Source of the DNA: an uncultured Bacilli bacterium
GTDB lineage: Bacteria; Bacillota_I; Bacilli_A; RF39; UBA660
Direction of reading: 5' to 3'
Assembly (NCBI GenBank): GCA_944331805.1
Contig: CALVIS010000008.1
Coordinates: forward strand, 1 to 37,507
DNA length: 37,507 bases
Shown: in pieces, positions 7,613 to 15,028 of the stretch
How the letters are laid out: each line of letters begins with the position of its first letter
Position numbering within the stretch: the stretch's first letter is position 1
Translations under genes and position numbers: made by a program
Notes under the pieces: generated by a model
The model's input: only the letters and a program-made list of their open reading frames with translations
Database searches by the model: none
Told to the model about the DNA's origin: nothing

Positions 7613-9022
7613 ATGAAAAGTAAGAAAATAAAGAAAAGAAGAATATCTAAGAGTCGTTATTTTATAAATACTAGTGTTACTTTAGTACTTGTTCTTTTTA
7701 CTTTTTTCTTTTTATTTGTTCCTAAAGTCTCAATAAACTCTCCTTTAAAAGAAATAGTTAATATTAACTCTTCTTATACTGATAAAGGGATAACTATAAG
7801 TGATATTTTAGGAAATAAAACTATTATAAAGTCTCTTGATGAGATAGATACAAAAGAAGATAGAGAATATAATATAAATTATACTTATAAAGATAATATT
7901 TTTACTTATCATATACCTAAAGAGATAGTTGTTAAAGATATAGAAAAACCTAAAATTAAATTAACTGGTAAAAGTACAGAATATTACTGTCCTAATGGAG
8001 AATATAAAGAACTTGGCTTTAAAGCTTATGACAATGTAGATAAAGATATTACTGATAAAGTTAAAGTAGAAAGGCAAAAAGATAAAATTATTTATAGAGT
8101 AGAAGATAGTAGTGGCAATAAAAGAGAAGTTGTAAGAAAGATAATTGCAAAAGATGTAGATAAACCTATTATTACCTTAAATGGAGATAGTAATATCTTT
8201 TTGAACTTAAATGCTCCTTATGAGGAAGCAGGTACTACTATAACAGATAATTGTGATGGAGATTTATCTAGTAAAGTAGAGATTACTAGTAATATAGATA
8301 CTACTAAAGTAGGAGATTATAGAGTAGTTTATAAAGTAAAAGATAATAGTAATAATAATAGTAAACTTATAAGAAATATAAAAGTAAGAGAACATTTAAA
8401 ACCTAATACTATTTATCTTACTTTTGATGATGGACCAAGAGATGGTACTACTGATGTAATTTTAGATATCTTAAAAGAAAAAGGAATTAAAGCAACATTC
8501 TTTGTTACAATGAATGGAAGTGATTCCTTAATTAAGAGAATTGTAGATGAAGGACACTCTATTGGTATTCATACTGCAAGTCACAGATATGATCTTATTT
8601 ATGCATCAGTTGATAATTATTTTAATGATTTAGAACAAGTTAGAGATAGAATCTATAATATAACAGGAGTAGATACTAAGTTAATTAGATTCCCAGGTGG
8701 TTCTAGTAATAGTATATCTAAAAAATATAAAGAAGGCATAATGACTACTTTAGTTAATGATACCTTAAATAAAGGTTATCAATACTATGATTGGAATGTA
8801 GATAGTGGAGATGCTTCTTTTGCAACTAGTCCTTCTAAACTATATAATAGTGTAATTAATAACTTATCTCATGATAAATATAACGTTATCTTAATGCATG
8901 ATACTAAGACTTATACAAGAGATGCCCTAAGTAAGATAATTGATTATTGTCTAAGTAATGGCTATAGTTTTGAATCACTAAACATTAATACTATGCCTGT
9001 AAGACAGAGACTAAATAACTAG
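7613..9022 (+). CDS. Membrane-anchored polysaccharide deacetylase with Ig-like domains
   Basis: 469 aa. A basic N-terminus and one transmembrane helix (~20-37) anchor it outside the cell. Two or three DUF5011-type Ig-like modules follow (each ending in patterns such as DNVDKDITDKV and GDYRVVYKVKDNSNN). The C-terminal NodB domain (~265-450) has the full motif set: TFDDGP (~269, catalytic and metal Asp), HTASH (metal His), RFPGGS, DWNVDSGD and LMHDT. It should remove N- or O-acetyl groups from peptidoglycan or another glycan. ATG at 7613 is 8 bases after AGGAG. It follows sigK by 44 bases and has its own promoter-like site, so a link to cortex or coat formation is plausible but unproven. Confidence 0.88.
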   Translation: MKSKKIKKRRISKSRYFINTSVTLVLVLFTFFFLFVPKVSINSPLKEIVNINSSYTDKGITISDILGNKTIIKSLDEIDTKEDREYNINYTYKDNIFTYHIPKEIVVKDIEKPKIKLTGKSTEYYCPNGEYKELGFKAYDNVDKDITDKVKVERQKDKIIYRVEDSSGNKREVVRKIIAKDVDKPIITLNGDSNIFLNLNAPYEEAGTTITDNCDGDLSSKVEITSNIDTTKVGDYRVVYKVKDNSNNNSKLIRNIKVREHLKPNTIYLTFDDGPRDGTTDVILDILKEKGIKATFFVTMNGSDSLIKRIVDEGHSIGIHTASHRYDLIYASVDNYFNDLEQVRDRIYNITGVDTKLIRFPGGSSNSISKKYKEGIMTTLVNDTLNKGYQYYDWNVDSGDASFATSPSKLYNSVINNLSHDKYNVILMHDTKTYTRDALSKIIDYCLSNGYSFESLNINTMPVRQRLNN

Positions 9023-9078
9023 CTATACTAGCATTAAATGTAATTTTGGTATATACTAAATATATGAGGAGTAAGACT

Positions 9079-9594
9079 ATGAAATATTTACCAGATATTT
9101 ATAAGAAAAATATCTTTGATATTAATTATGATAAGTTAAAGAAAAAAGATATTAAATGTTTAATCTTTGATTTAGATAATACTCTAGCTTTCATTGACTC
9201 TACTAAAGTAAAAGATAAAGTTAAAGAGTTAATTACTAAATTAAAGAAAGACTTTTTAGTAATTATAGTTTCTAATAGTCCTAAAAAAAGGGTATCTACC
9301 TTTGGTAAAGACTTAGGAGTAGATTACTATCCCTTTGCTTTAAAACCTTCTATTAGAACACTAAAGAAAATTAAATCTAAATATAATTTAGAGTCTAAAT
9401 CTATCGCTATTATAGGGGACCAATTTATGACAGATATGGGTTATGGCTATAAAGGTCATATTACTAAGATATTTGTAGATCCTCTAGCAGTTAAAGATTT
9501 AAAGATTACTAATATTAATAGATTTTTAGAAGAGAAGATTATGAATAAATATAGTAAGAATAATCTTTTCAAGAAAGGAAAGTATTATGAATAG
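9079..9594 (+). CDS. yqeG: YqeG family HAD IIIA-type phosphatase
   Basis: 171 aa. HAD motif I is DLDNTLAF (IFDLDNT), motif II VSNSP, motif III a lysine in FALKPSIRTLKK, and motif IV IGDQFMTD. These match the YqeG/YqeG-like phosphatases that sit beside yqeH in Firmicutes. ATG 9079 is chosen because GAGGA (9066-9070) lies 8 bases upstream; an in-frame ATG at 9046 has no site. Its end overlaps yqeH by 8 bases, indicating translational coupling. Confidence 0.88.
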   Translation: MKYLPDIYKKNIFDINYDKLKKKDIKCLIFDLDNTLAFIDSTKVKDKVKELITKLKKDFLVIIVSNSPKKRVSTFGKDLGVDYYPFALKPSIRTLKKIKSKYNLESKSIAIIGDQFMTDMGYGYKGHITKIFVDPLAVKDLKITNINRFLEEKIMNKYSKNNLFKKGKYYE

Positions 9595-10588
9595 TGAGAA
9601 GTATTGTCTTGGATGTGGAGTTAAACTTCAGGATGAGAATATCTTAGGGGAAGGTTATACTACTAGTTTAGATAAAGATTATTGTCAAAGATGTTTTAGA
9701 ATTAAAAACTATGGAGAGTATCAAATAGTTACTAAAAGTAATGATGAGTATATAGAGATACTTAAAAGTGTAGGAGAGACTAAAGATTTAGTACTTTATA
9801 TAGCAGATTTACTTAATATAGAAGAAGATATCAATAAGATAAGAGAAATTATTCCTAATAAGATGATATTAGTCTTAAATAAAAGAGATGTTCTACCTAA
9901 ATCAGTAAATGATGATAAATTAATAGATTATTTTAAAGATAATGATATCTTTGATAAAGTAGTAGTTATAAGTAGTGAGAAAAACTATAATATAGATTAT
10001 TTGTTAAAACAAATAAAACTATATCAAACTACTAATAATGTCTATGTAGTAGGACATACTAATGCTGGAAAGAGTACTTTAATAAATAAATTATTAAGAA
10101 ACTATTCTACTAGTGATAGAGAACTTACTATATCACCACTTCCTTCTACTACCTTAAATACAGTAGAAATAGAAATAAATGAGTATTTAACACTAATAGA
10201 TACTCCAGGTCTTGTAGATAGTGGTAGTATAGTTAATTATATTAGTGATGAAGAGTTTAAGAAGATAAGTCCTAGAAAAGAGATTAAACCTAAGACTTTT
10301 CAACTTAGAAAAGGACAAAGTGTAATAGTAGATAACTTCTTTAGAATAGATTATGTAGAAGGAGAAAAGAATAGTTTTACTTTCTATGTGTCTAATGATT
10401 TAAAGATTAGAAGAATATCTAGTAAGCATGATGATTTAAAAGACTTACAGAAAAGAACTTATGAAATGGGTTATGATGAAGATATATGTATAAATGGTTT
10501 AGGCTTCATTAAGATGGTTAATAAAGGTACTGTTGATATATATTTAGATTCTAAAGTAAGTACTTATAAAAGAAGTAATTTAATATAA
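9587..10588 (+). CDS. yqeH: Circularly permuted ribosome-assembly GTPase YqeH
   Basis: 333 aa. An N-terminal treble-clef zinc finger (CLGCGVKL ... CQRC) is followed by a circularly permuted G domain: G4 NKRD (~98) and G5 (SSEKN) come before G1 GHTNAGKST (~156) and G3 DTPG (~205). The C-terminal third is the RNA/protein-binding part. YqeH is needed for 30S subunit biogenesis in Bacillus. SD AAGGAAAG is inside the yqeG end. The usual downstream partners (aroE, yhbY, nadD) are absent here. Confidence 0.93.
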   Translation: MNSEKYCLGCGVKLQDENILGEGYTTSLDKDYCQRCFRIKNYGEYQIVTKSNDEYIEILKSVGETKDLVLYIADLLNIEEDINKIREIIPNKMILVLNKRDVLPKSVNDDKLIDYFKDNDIFDKVVVISSEKNYNIDYLLKQIKLYQTTNNVYVVGHTNAGKSTLINKLLRNYSTSDRELTISPLPSTTLNTVEIEINEYLTLIDTPGLVDSGSIVNYISDEEFKKISPRKEIKPKTFQLRKGQSVIVDNFFRIDYVEGEKNSFTFYVSNDLKIRRISSKHDDLKDLQKRTYEMGYDEDICINGLGFIKMVNKGTVDIYLDSKVSTYKRSNLI

Positions 10589-10617
10589 AAATGTGTGTCA
10601 AGTAAGTAAAAACATTA

Positions 10618-10646
10618 TTGATTGTCTTAGTAGATTGTAGTAGTAT
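10618..10646 (+). promoter_or_regulatory. Promoter of leader ORF and surface protein
   Basis: TTGATT (10618-10623), 17 bases, TAGTAT (10641-10646). Confidence 0.5.
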
Positions 10647-10678
10647 TAAATTAACAAAGTAGAAAGGGAGTAATTGTT

Positions 10679-10795
10679 ATGCAAGGTAAGAAAAATGAAA
10701 AAACTATGTTTACAATGTGTTACCTGGGGGGGGGCAGTTTAGTAAATATAAGTAATAATATTACTTTCTTTCATTATGACATAAGAGCAGGATAG
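10679..10795 (+). CDS. 38-aa leader ORF containing a G9 tract
   Basis: ATG at 10679 lies 8 bases after a strong AAAGGGAG site. The 38-codon ORF ends in TAG just inside the terminator at 10783-10813. Nine consecutive G (10726-10734) encode part of YLGGGS; such a run is exceptional in DNA this AT-rich. Loss of one G gives a stop two codons after the tract, and gain of one gives a stop within seven codons, so the tract could phase-vary the peptide. The ORF sits in the leader of the 10846 surface protein and may control it by attenuation; the product itself is not recognised. Confidence 0.5.
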   Translation: MQGKKNEKTMFTMCYLGGGSLVNISNNITFFHYDIRAG

Positions 10796-10813
10796 GTGTA
10801 TTCTGTTCTTTTT
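10783..10813 (+). terminator. Attenuator-like terminator in surface protein leader
   Basis: AAGAGCAG (10783-10790) pairs with CTGTTCTT (10803-10810) with one G-U pair, followed by T residues. It lies 33 bases before the surface protein start, so read-through is needed unless another promoter exists. Confidence 0.55.
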
Positions 10814-10845
10814 AGTGTTAGAAAAAAGTGAAGGAGAGGTAAAAG

Positions 10846-12552
10846 ATGAAAAAACGTGAAAATATTATAATAGTAGTAGTGTTAGTAGTAATGGTGATTG
10901 CAATAGTGGGAGTAAGTTATGCTGCTTTTAACTATAGTAGAACAGGTAATATAAATAGTATAACAACTGGGGCGATAACCATGACTTATGAAGAGACAAG
11001 TAATACTATTTCATTAAATGGAGCCTTACCAACAACAGATAAAACAGGAATGGTAAGACTAAATCCAGGAGAGTACTTTGACTTTAGTGTAAGTAGTGAA
11101 ATAAAAGGTGATGTAAATATTAACTATGAGATAAGTGCTAAAAAAGAAGATGGTAATACAATAGGTGGAGAATATATAAAGTTATATCTAACTAGATTAA
11201 CAGATGATGGAGAAGAAGCTTTAATGGTACCTGAAACATATAATGAAGAGACAAGTGCCAATGATTATACAGGAAGACCAGTAAATGAGATGAGTTTATA
11301 TACAAGTAGTATGAATAGTAGTGAATCTAATAACTATAGATTAAGAATGTATGTAGATGAGAGTTATAATCCACAAGGAGATGGAGGAGGATTAACATTT
11401 AGTGTAAGAATAAATGTGTATGGAAAAGCAGGAGATAAGTATGTACCATTAACTACTCAAGAGATATTAGAAGATAATGAGTTACAAGAAGAAACAACTA
11501 ATATGTTTAATTATGCAAGTAATGGAAGTTATATAGCATCATTTACAGAGGAAGGCCCACAATATGGAAGTGAACCTAGTCAAGTGACTAATGGACTATA
11601 TAGTATGAATGATGAAGATGGGGTAAGTTATTATTATAGGGGAGCGGTAACAAATAATAATGTTCAATTTGGAGAATATGCAAGTGATTATTATGTATAT
11701 GAAAATAATGGGCTTTATTATCAAAGCTTAGAAAGTTGTAGGGAAGCGAATGTTGGATATGAAGATGAGCGTACTCAAGTAAAACTAGCATCACAAGGTG
11801 ATAAAATGTACTGGAAGATAGTGCGAGTAAATGGAGATGGCAGTTTAAGATTAATCTATAATGGAACAAGTGCAAATCCAGATAATAGTGATTTAGTTAA
11901 TTCATTTGCAGTAGGAATAAGTCCATATAATTTAGAGTCTAATGATCCAAAATACACAGGATATACCTATGATAACGGAACAGATTCATTTATAAAAAAA
12001 GAAGTAGATACATGGTATAAAAATACATTGGGAAGTAGTATTTATGATAGTAAAGTAATAGGAGGAAGATTCTGTAGTGATAGTAGTGGATATAAGAATG
12101 CTAGTGAATATGATGTATCAGAAGCAATGTTTGGAGATTTAACGGACGTTTATATGTATTCAAGCATGGGGGATAGACTAGCAAATTTCCAGAAAAATAG
12201 TCCAGGGAACAATGATCCAACATTAAGTTGTCCTGCAACAGAGGAGACATATGGAGGTTCTTATAGATTAAAAGCGGGATTAATAACCGCAGATGAATTA
12301 ACATTAGCAGGAGAAAGTTCGTATGTAGTAGGAAATAGTTATTTAAATCCAGGAGATTCTCAGATGTGGTATTGGAGTATGACGCCGGCCGTTTTCGTTC
12401 TTGGTCGTGCTTTTGTATGGGATGTGAATGAGGATCTGAATTTCAACGATGTGAGTAACGACAGTGCCGTCCGTCCAGTTATCAATGTGACCACTGAAAA
12501 CGGGTTTACGTCTGGAGATGGGACTGCAGAAAATGTTTATGTCATAAGTTAG
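10846..12552 (+). CDS. Large exported surface protein with putative hypervariable C-terminus
   Basis: 568 aa. The N-terminus (MKKRENIIIVV...VGVSYAAF, then NINSITTGAITMTYEE) is a TasA/SipW-type signal anchor and beta-sandwich start, so the protein is exported. The middle carries the module DKMYWKIVRVNGDGSLRLIYNGTSA and later ITADELTLAGES, which I know as a recurrent pattern in surface proteins of uncultivated gut Firmicutes. The end has the C-type-lectin-like pattern WYWSMTP ... F(x4)A(x)V(x2)V(x3)L(x4)V(x4)AVRPVIN. The last ~170 bases differ in composition and codon use from the rest (see the variable-region entry). SD is AAGGAGAGG, 7-8 bases before ATG 10846. Likely role: a surface binder whose ligand specificity can be changed. 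The ligand is unknown. Confidence 0.8.
   Translation: MKKRENIIIVVVLVVMVIAIVGVSYAAFNYSRTGNINSITTGAITMTYEETSNTISLNGALPTTDKTGMVRLNPGEYFDFSVSSEIKGDVNINYEISAKKEDGNTIGGEYIKLYLTRLTDDGEEALMVPETYNEETSANDYTGRPVNEMSLYTSSMNSSESNNYRLRMYVDESYNPQGDGGGLTFSVRINVYGKAGDKYVPLTTQEILEDNELQEETTNMFNYASNGSYIASFTEEGPQYGSEPSQVTNGLYSMNDEDGVSYYYRGAVTNNNVQFGEYASDYYVYENNGLYYQSLESCREANVGYEDERTQVKLASQGDKMYWKIVRVNGDGSLRLIYNGTSANPDNSDLVNSFAVGISPYNLESNDPKYTGYTYDNGTDSFIKKEVDTWYKNTLGSSIYDSKVIGGRFCSDSSGYKNASEYDVSEAMFGDLTDVYMYSSMGDRLANFQKNSPGNNDPTLSCPATEETYGGSYRLKAGLITADELTLAGESSYVVGNSYLNPGDSQMWYWSMTPAVFVLGRAFVWDVNEDLNFNDVSNDSAVRPVINVTTENGFTSGDGTAENVYVIS
12382..12549 (+). other. Candidate DGR variable region (VR)
   Basis: Codons 513-568 of the surface protein. 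GC is about 46% here by my count, against about 33% in the preceding 60 bases. From 12388 to 12465 the residues that fall in the variable slots of the pattern F(x4)A(x)V(x2)V(x3)L(x4)V(x4)AV use 20 codons, of which 18 end in C or T (exceptions TGG and GAG). That is what adenine-specific mutagenesis of AAC/AAT codons in a template repeat produces. The end (12466-12549) is more GC-rich than the gene body and would hold the homing-initiation site. No reverse transcriptase or template repeat is in this window. Confidence 0.55.
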
Positions 12553-12557
12553 TTACT

Positions 12558-12588
12558 AAGTGACTTTCTTTATTGAAGGTCACTTTTC
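12558..12588 (+). terminator. Terminator after surface protein
   Basis: AAGTGACTTTC (12558-12568) and GAAGGTCACTT (12575-12585) pair over 11 bp with one G-U; T-rich tail TTCT. Confidence 0.8.
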
Positions 12589-12620
12589 TATTGTAATTAT
12601 TGCAAATTATCATCAAATTA

Positions 12621-12649
12621 TTGATATTTCCTAAACTTTATAGTAGAAT
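12621..12649 (+). promoter_or_regulatory. Promoter of frr
   Basis: TTGATA (12621-12626), 17 bases, TAGAAT (12644-12649), about 20 bases before ATG 12670. Confidence 0.7.
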
Positions 12650-12669
12650 TTAATTAAGGAGAAGATGTT

Positions 12670-13215
12670 ATGAATAGTGAATTTATTAGTGATGTTGAAA
12701 ATAAAATGAAAGGAACTCTTGCTAACTTAGAGAAACGTTTTACTACAGTTAGAGCAGGACGTGCTAATCCTTCTAGTTTAGATGGTGTTATGGTTGATTA
12801 TTATGGCTCTATGACTCCATTAAAGAGTCTTGCAACTATATCTGTACCAGAAGCAACACAATTACTTATTAAACCTTTTGATAAGAGTTGTTTAGGTAAT
12901 ATTGAAAAAGCTATTATCGCTGCTAATTTAGGTTACAATCCATCTAACGATGGAGAGACTATTAGAATAGTTATACCTGCTTTAACAGAAGAAAGACGTA
13001 AGGAACTTACTAAACAAGTTAAAGCAATGGCTGAGGAAGCTAAAGTATCTATTAGAAATATAAGACATGAAGCTAATGAAAAGATAGAGAAGATGGAACT
13101 TCCAGAAGACGAAGAAAAAGGTATGATGAAAGATGTTCAAGACCTTGTTAATGACTATAATAAAGATATAGATAATATCTATAAAGATAAAGAAAAAGAA
13201 TTAATGACTGTATAA
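12670..13215 (+). CDS. frr: Ribosome recycling factor
   Basis: 181 aa, the usual length. The three-helix-bundle signatures are present: LEKRFTTVRAGRANPSSLDGVMVDYYG at the N-terminus, PFDKSCLGNIEKAI, GYNPSNDGETIRIVIPALTEERRKEL, and IRNIRHEANEKIEKM near the end. RRF acts with EF-G to split post-termination ribosomes. SD is AAGGAGAAG. The usual neighbours pyrH and uppS are not here; frr is transcribed from its own promoter and is followed by a decayed ATPase gene. Confidence 0.97.
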   Translation: MNSEFISDVENKMKGTLANLEKRFTTVRAGRANPSSLDGVMVDYYGSMTPLKSLATISVPEATQLLIKPFDKSCLGNIEKAIIAANLGYNPSNDGETIRIVIPALTEERRKELTKQVKAMAEEAKVSIRNIRHEANEKIEKMELPEDEEKGMMKDVQDLVNDYNKDIDNIYKDKEKELMTV

Positions 13216-13254
13216 GTAGTGTTTGGCACTACTTTTAATTTTCTAGGAGAAGTT

Positions 13255-14143
13255 ATGATTTTAGAAATAGAAGTAGAGAATCTTTTCTCTTTTAAAGATA
13301 AGATTAGTTTTGATATGAATAGTAATATAGTTAATATAAATGGAGACTTTAATAGTGGTAAAACTAGCCTTTTAAAAATACTAAATGCAGTTAGTTTGAT
13401 GCTTAAGACCGGTAATAATTACTTAATTACCTATATCTATAATGATAAACCTAGTAGTTTTAAGATAGTTTTTCTTAAAAGTAATACTAAATATGTCTAT
13501 GACTTTATCCTTAATAAAAAGCAGGTAAGTAGAGAGTATTTATACTATTATGATGAAGAAGAAAATATTATCTTTGAAAGAATAAATAAAACTTGTAACT
13601 TTAATGATAAAAAATTAAAAAAATTTCTAAGATGGTTTTAGATAATAGACTATTTTTAAGTTATGCTAAAGATAATTTAAAAGAAGTATATACCTTCTTA
13701 ACATCAACTATAGGTGTCTGTTTAGATATAAGAACTTTAATTGAACCGGCATTTAAAGAGATATTAATAATAAATTAAAGCCTTATGTTTTAGACTTATA
13801 TAAGAGAATTAATGTTAATATTATAGATTATAATGTTAAAAGCATTATGTTAGAAAAAGGTAATGGTTATAATACTAAATTTAAGCATAATATAGATAGT
13901 AAAAACTATATAATAGATTATGGAGATTAGTCTCTTAGTAATAGATTAGTTTTTGCTTTTATACCCTTTATATTAAAGTTTCTTAAAGAAGAGATAGTCT
14001 TAATAATAGATGATTTAGGGAGTAATTTAGATAATAAAATAATTGAAGAGATTATAAATATCCTAAAGAATAGTAAAGGCCGATTTATATTTAGTAGTCA
14101 TATAAGTAATAACTTTGATGTAAAAACTATTTCTTTACTTTAG
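13255..14143 (+). pseudogene. Decayed AAA15-type ATPase (RloA/Abi-like)
   Basis: A good start remains (AGGAG, ATG 13255). The N-terminus MILEIEVENLFSFKDKISFDM and Walker A GDFNSGKTS are typical of SMC/RecF-like AAA15 ATPases, often linked to phage defence. The frame breaks near 13630 (TGGTTTTAG), continues in another frame (KMVLDNRLFLSYAKDNLKEVY), stops at a TAA near 13778, resumes in a further frame (KPYVLDLYKRINV), and has an in-frame TAG where YGD(E)SLSNRL is expected (signature motif). Walker B IIDDLGSNLDN and the end FSSHISNN are still readable. At least two frameshifts and one nonsense change mean it makes no full protein. It has also lost length compared with relatives of ~370-430 aa. 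Confidence 0.85.
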
Positions 14144-14162
14144 ATTGTGTTTAGTATATAAT
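14134..14162 (+). promoter_or_regulatory. Promoter of the 14188 gene
   Basis: TTTACT (14134-14139), 17 bases, TATAAT (14157-14162). It lies at the very end of the dead ATPase gene. Confidence 0.75.
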
Positions 14163-14187
14163 ATGTTATTAGAAAGAAGGGGGATTT

Positions 14188-14739
14188 ATGATTAATAAAG
14201 AAAAGTTTGATTATCCTTTTGAGATAATGAAAGATAGGAAGAAGTTTATTGATAAAGAGTCAAGTAAAAATGGTAATCTTTCTATTAATAGTTATAACTT
14301 ATTATTAAAACAAATAGGTGTAGATATTTATGATAGTATAAATAATTTAAAAGAATGGAATAGGTTTACTATTAAAGGCTCTTTATATGTAAGGAGTACT
14401 TTAGGTATCTTTATACCTAGAAAAAGAGAACTTAGAAAGATGATATTATTAGGACTAGATAGTGGTAAAGTTGCTTTTGATAATTATAAGAAAGTTTTAG
14501 AAGGATTAGATATTACTAATGATACAAGAAGTCTTAATGATTTAAAGATTTTAATAGAACAGTTATATAATGTCGAAGTATATACTGATAATTATGATGA
14601 TTATATGAATAATTTAATGGCAAGAAATTTGACTAACTATTTAGAGGGAGATTATAACTATAACTATTTAGTAGAAATGGAAACTAGAAGAGATGAAGTT
14701 TTAGAGTTAGAAAAGAAGTATTCACTTAATAAAAAATAG
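14188..14739 (+). CDS. Hypothetical protein, cytoplasmic
   Basis: 183 aa, with AGAAAGAAGGGGG 6 bases before ATG. A soluble, mostly helical protein with high Asn/Asp/Tyr content; no membrane segment, signal or known motif that I can see. It has its own consensus-like promoter and lies between a pseudogene and the pheST T-box, with no evident operon partner. I do not recognise it. Confidence 0.6.
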   Translation: MINKEKFDYPFEIMKDRKKFIDKESSKNGNLSINSYNLLLKQIGVDIYDSINNLKEWNRFTIKGSLYVRSTLGIFIPRKRELRKMILLGLDSGKVAFDNYKKVLEGLDITNDTRSLNDLKILIEQLYNVEVYTDNYDDYMNNLMARNLTNYLEGDYNYNYLVEMETRRDEVLELEKKYSLNKK

Positions 14740-14748
14740 TATTTCCTA

Positions 14749-14778
14749 TTTACAATTAACTTTCAAATATGATATAGT
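14749..14778 (+). promoter_or_regulatory. Promoter of pheST T-box transcript
   Basis: TTTACA (14749-14754), 18 bases, TATAGT (14773-14778) preceded by TGA. Confidence 0.65.
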
Positions 14779-14784
14779 AGTTCA

Positions 14785-15006
14785 TGAAATGACTGTGATT
14801 AAGAAGTAGTAGTAAATGATTTCTTTAAAGAGAGTCTATGGTAGGTGAAAATAGATAAGAATAGTTTATGAATTCGTCTTAGGAGTCCCTATAACAAAAT
14901 TATAGGCGTTTATCGCGTTAAGATTAATGAGAATAGTAATAACTATAAATTAAGGTGGTACAGTGTTAGTTTCTTTGACACCCTTAAGTTATAGTTATTT
15001 TTTTAT
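14785..15006 (+). promoter_or_regulatory. T-box riboswitch, tRNA-Phe specific
   Basis: A leader of ~220 nt upstream of pheS. Stem I has the AGAGA-type element (AAAGAGAG, ~14827) and a specifier loop with UUC (14873-14875, Phe). The T-box sequence AAGGTGGTACAGTG (14952-14965) supplies the bases that pair with the uncharged tRNA acceptor end. The terminator pairs ~14938-14957 (AACTATAA...AAGGTG) with ~14979-14998 (CACCCTTAAGTTATAGTT), followed by seven T; the T-box sequence lies in its upstream arm and loop. Uncharged tRNA-Phe should stabilise the antiterminator and raise pheST expression. The specifier codon agrees with the gene downstream. Confidence 0.93.
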
Positions 15007-15028
15007 TAAAATAAAGGAGATGGGTGTA

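Noticed and set aside
11588-11875. His/Leu-rich minus-strand ORF inside the surface protein gene
   Set aside because: It is the shadow of the + strand gene (periodic codon bias), with no ribosome binding site or homology.
14963-15028. Longer pheS starting inside the leader
   Set aside because: Those codons are the T-box sequence and terminator stem; the ribosome binding site AAGGAG directs the start at 15029.
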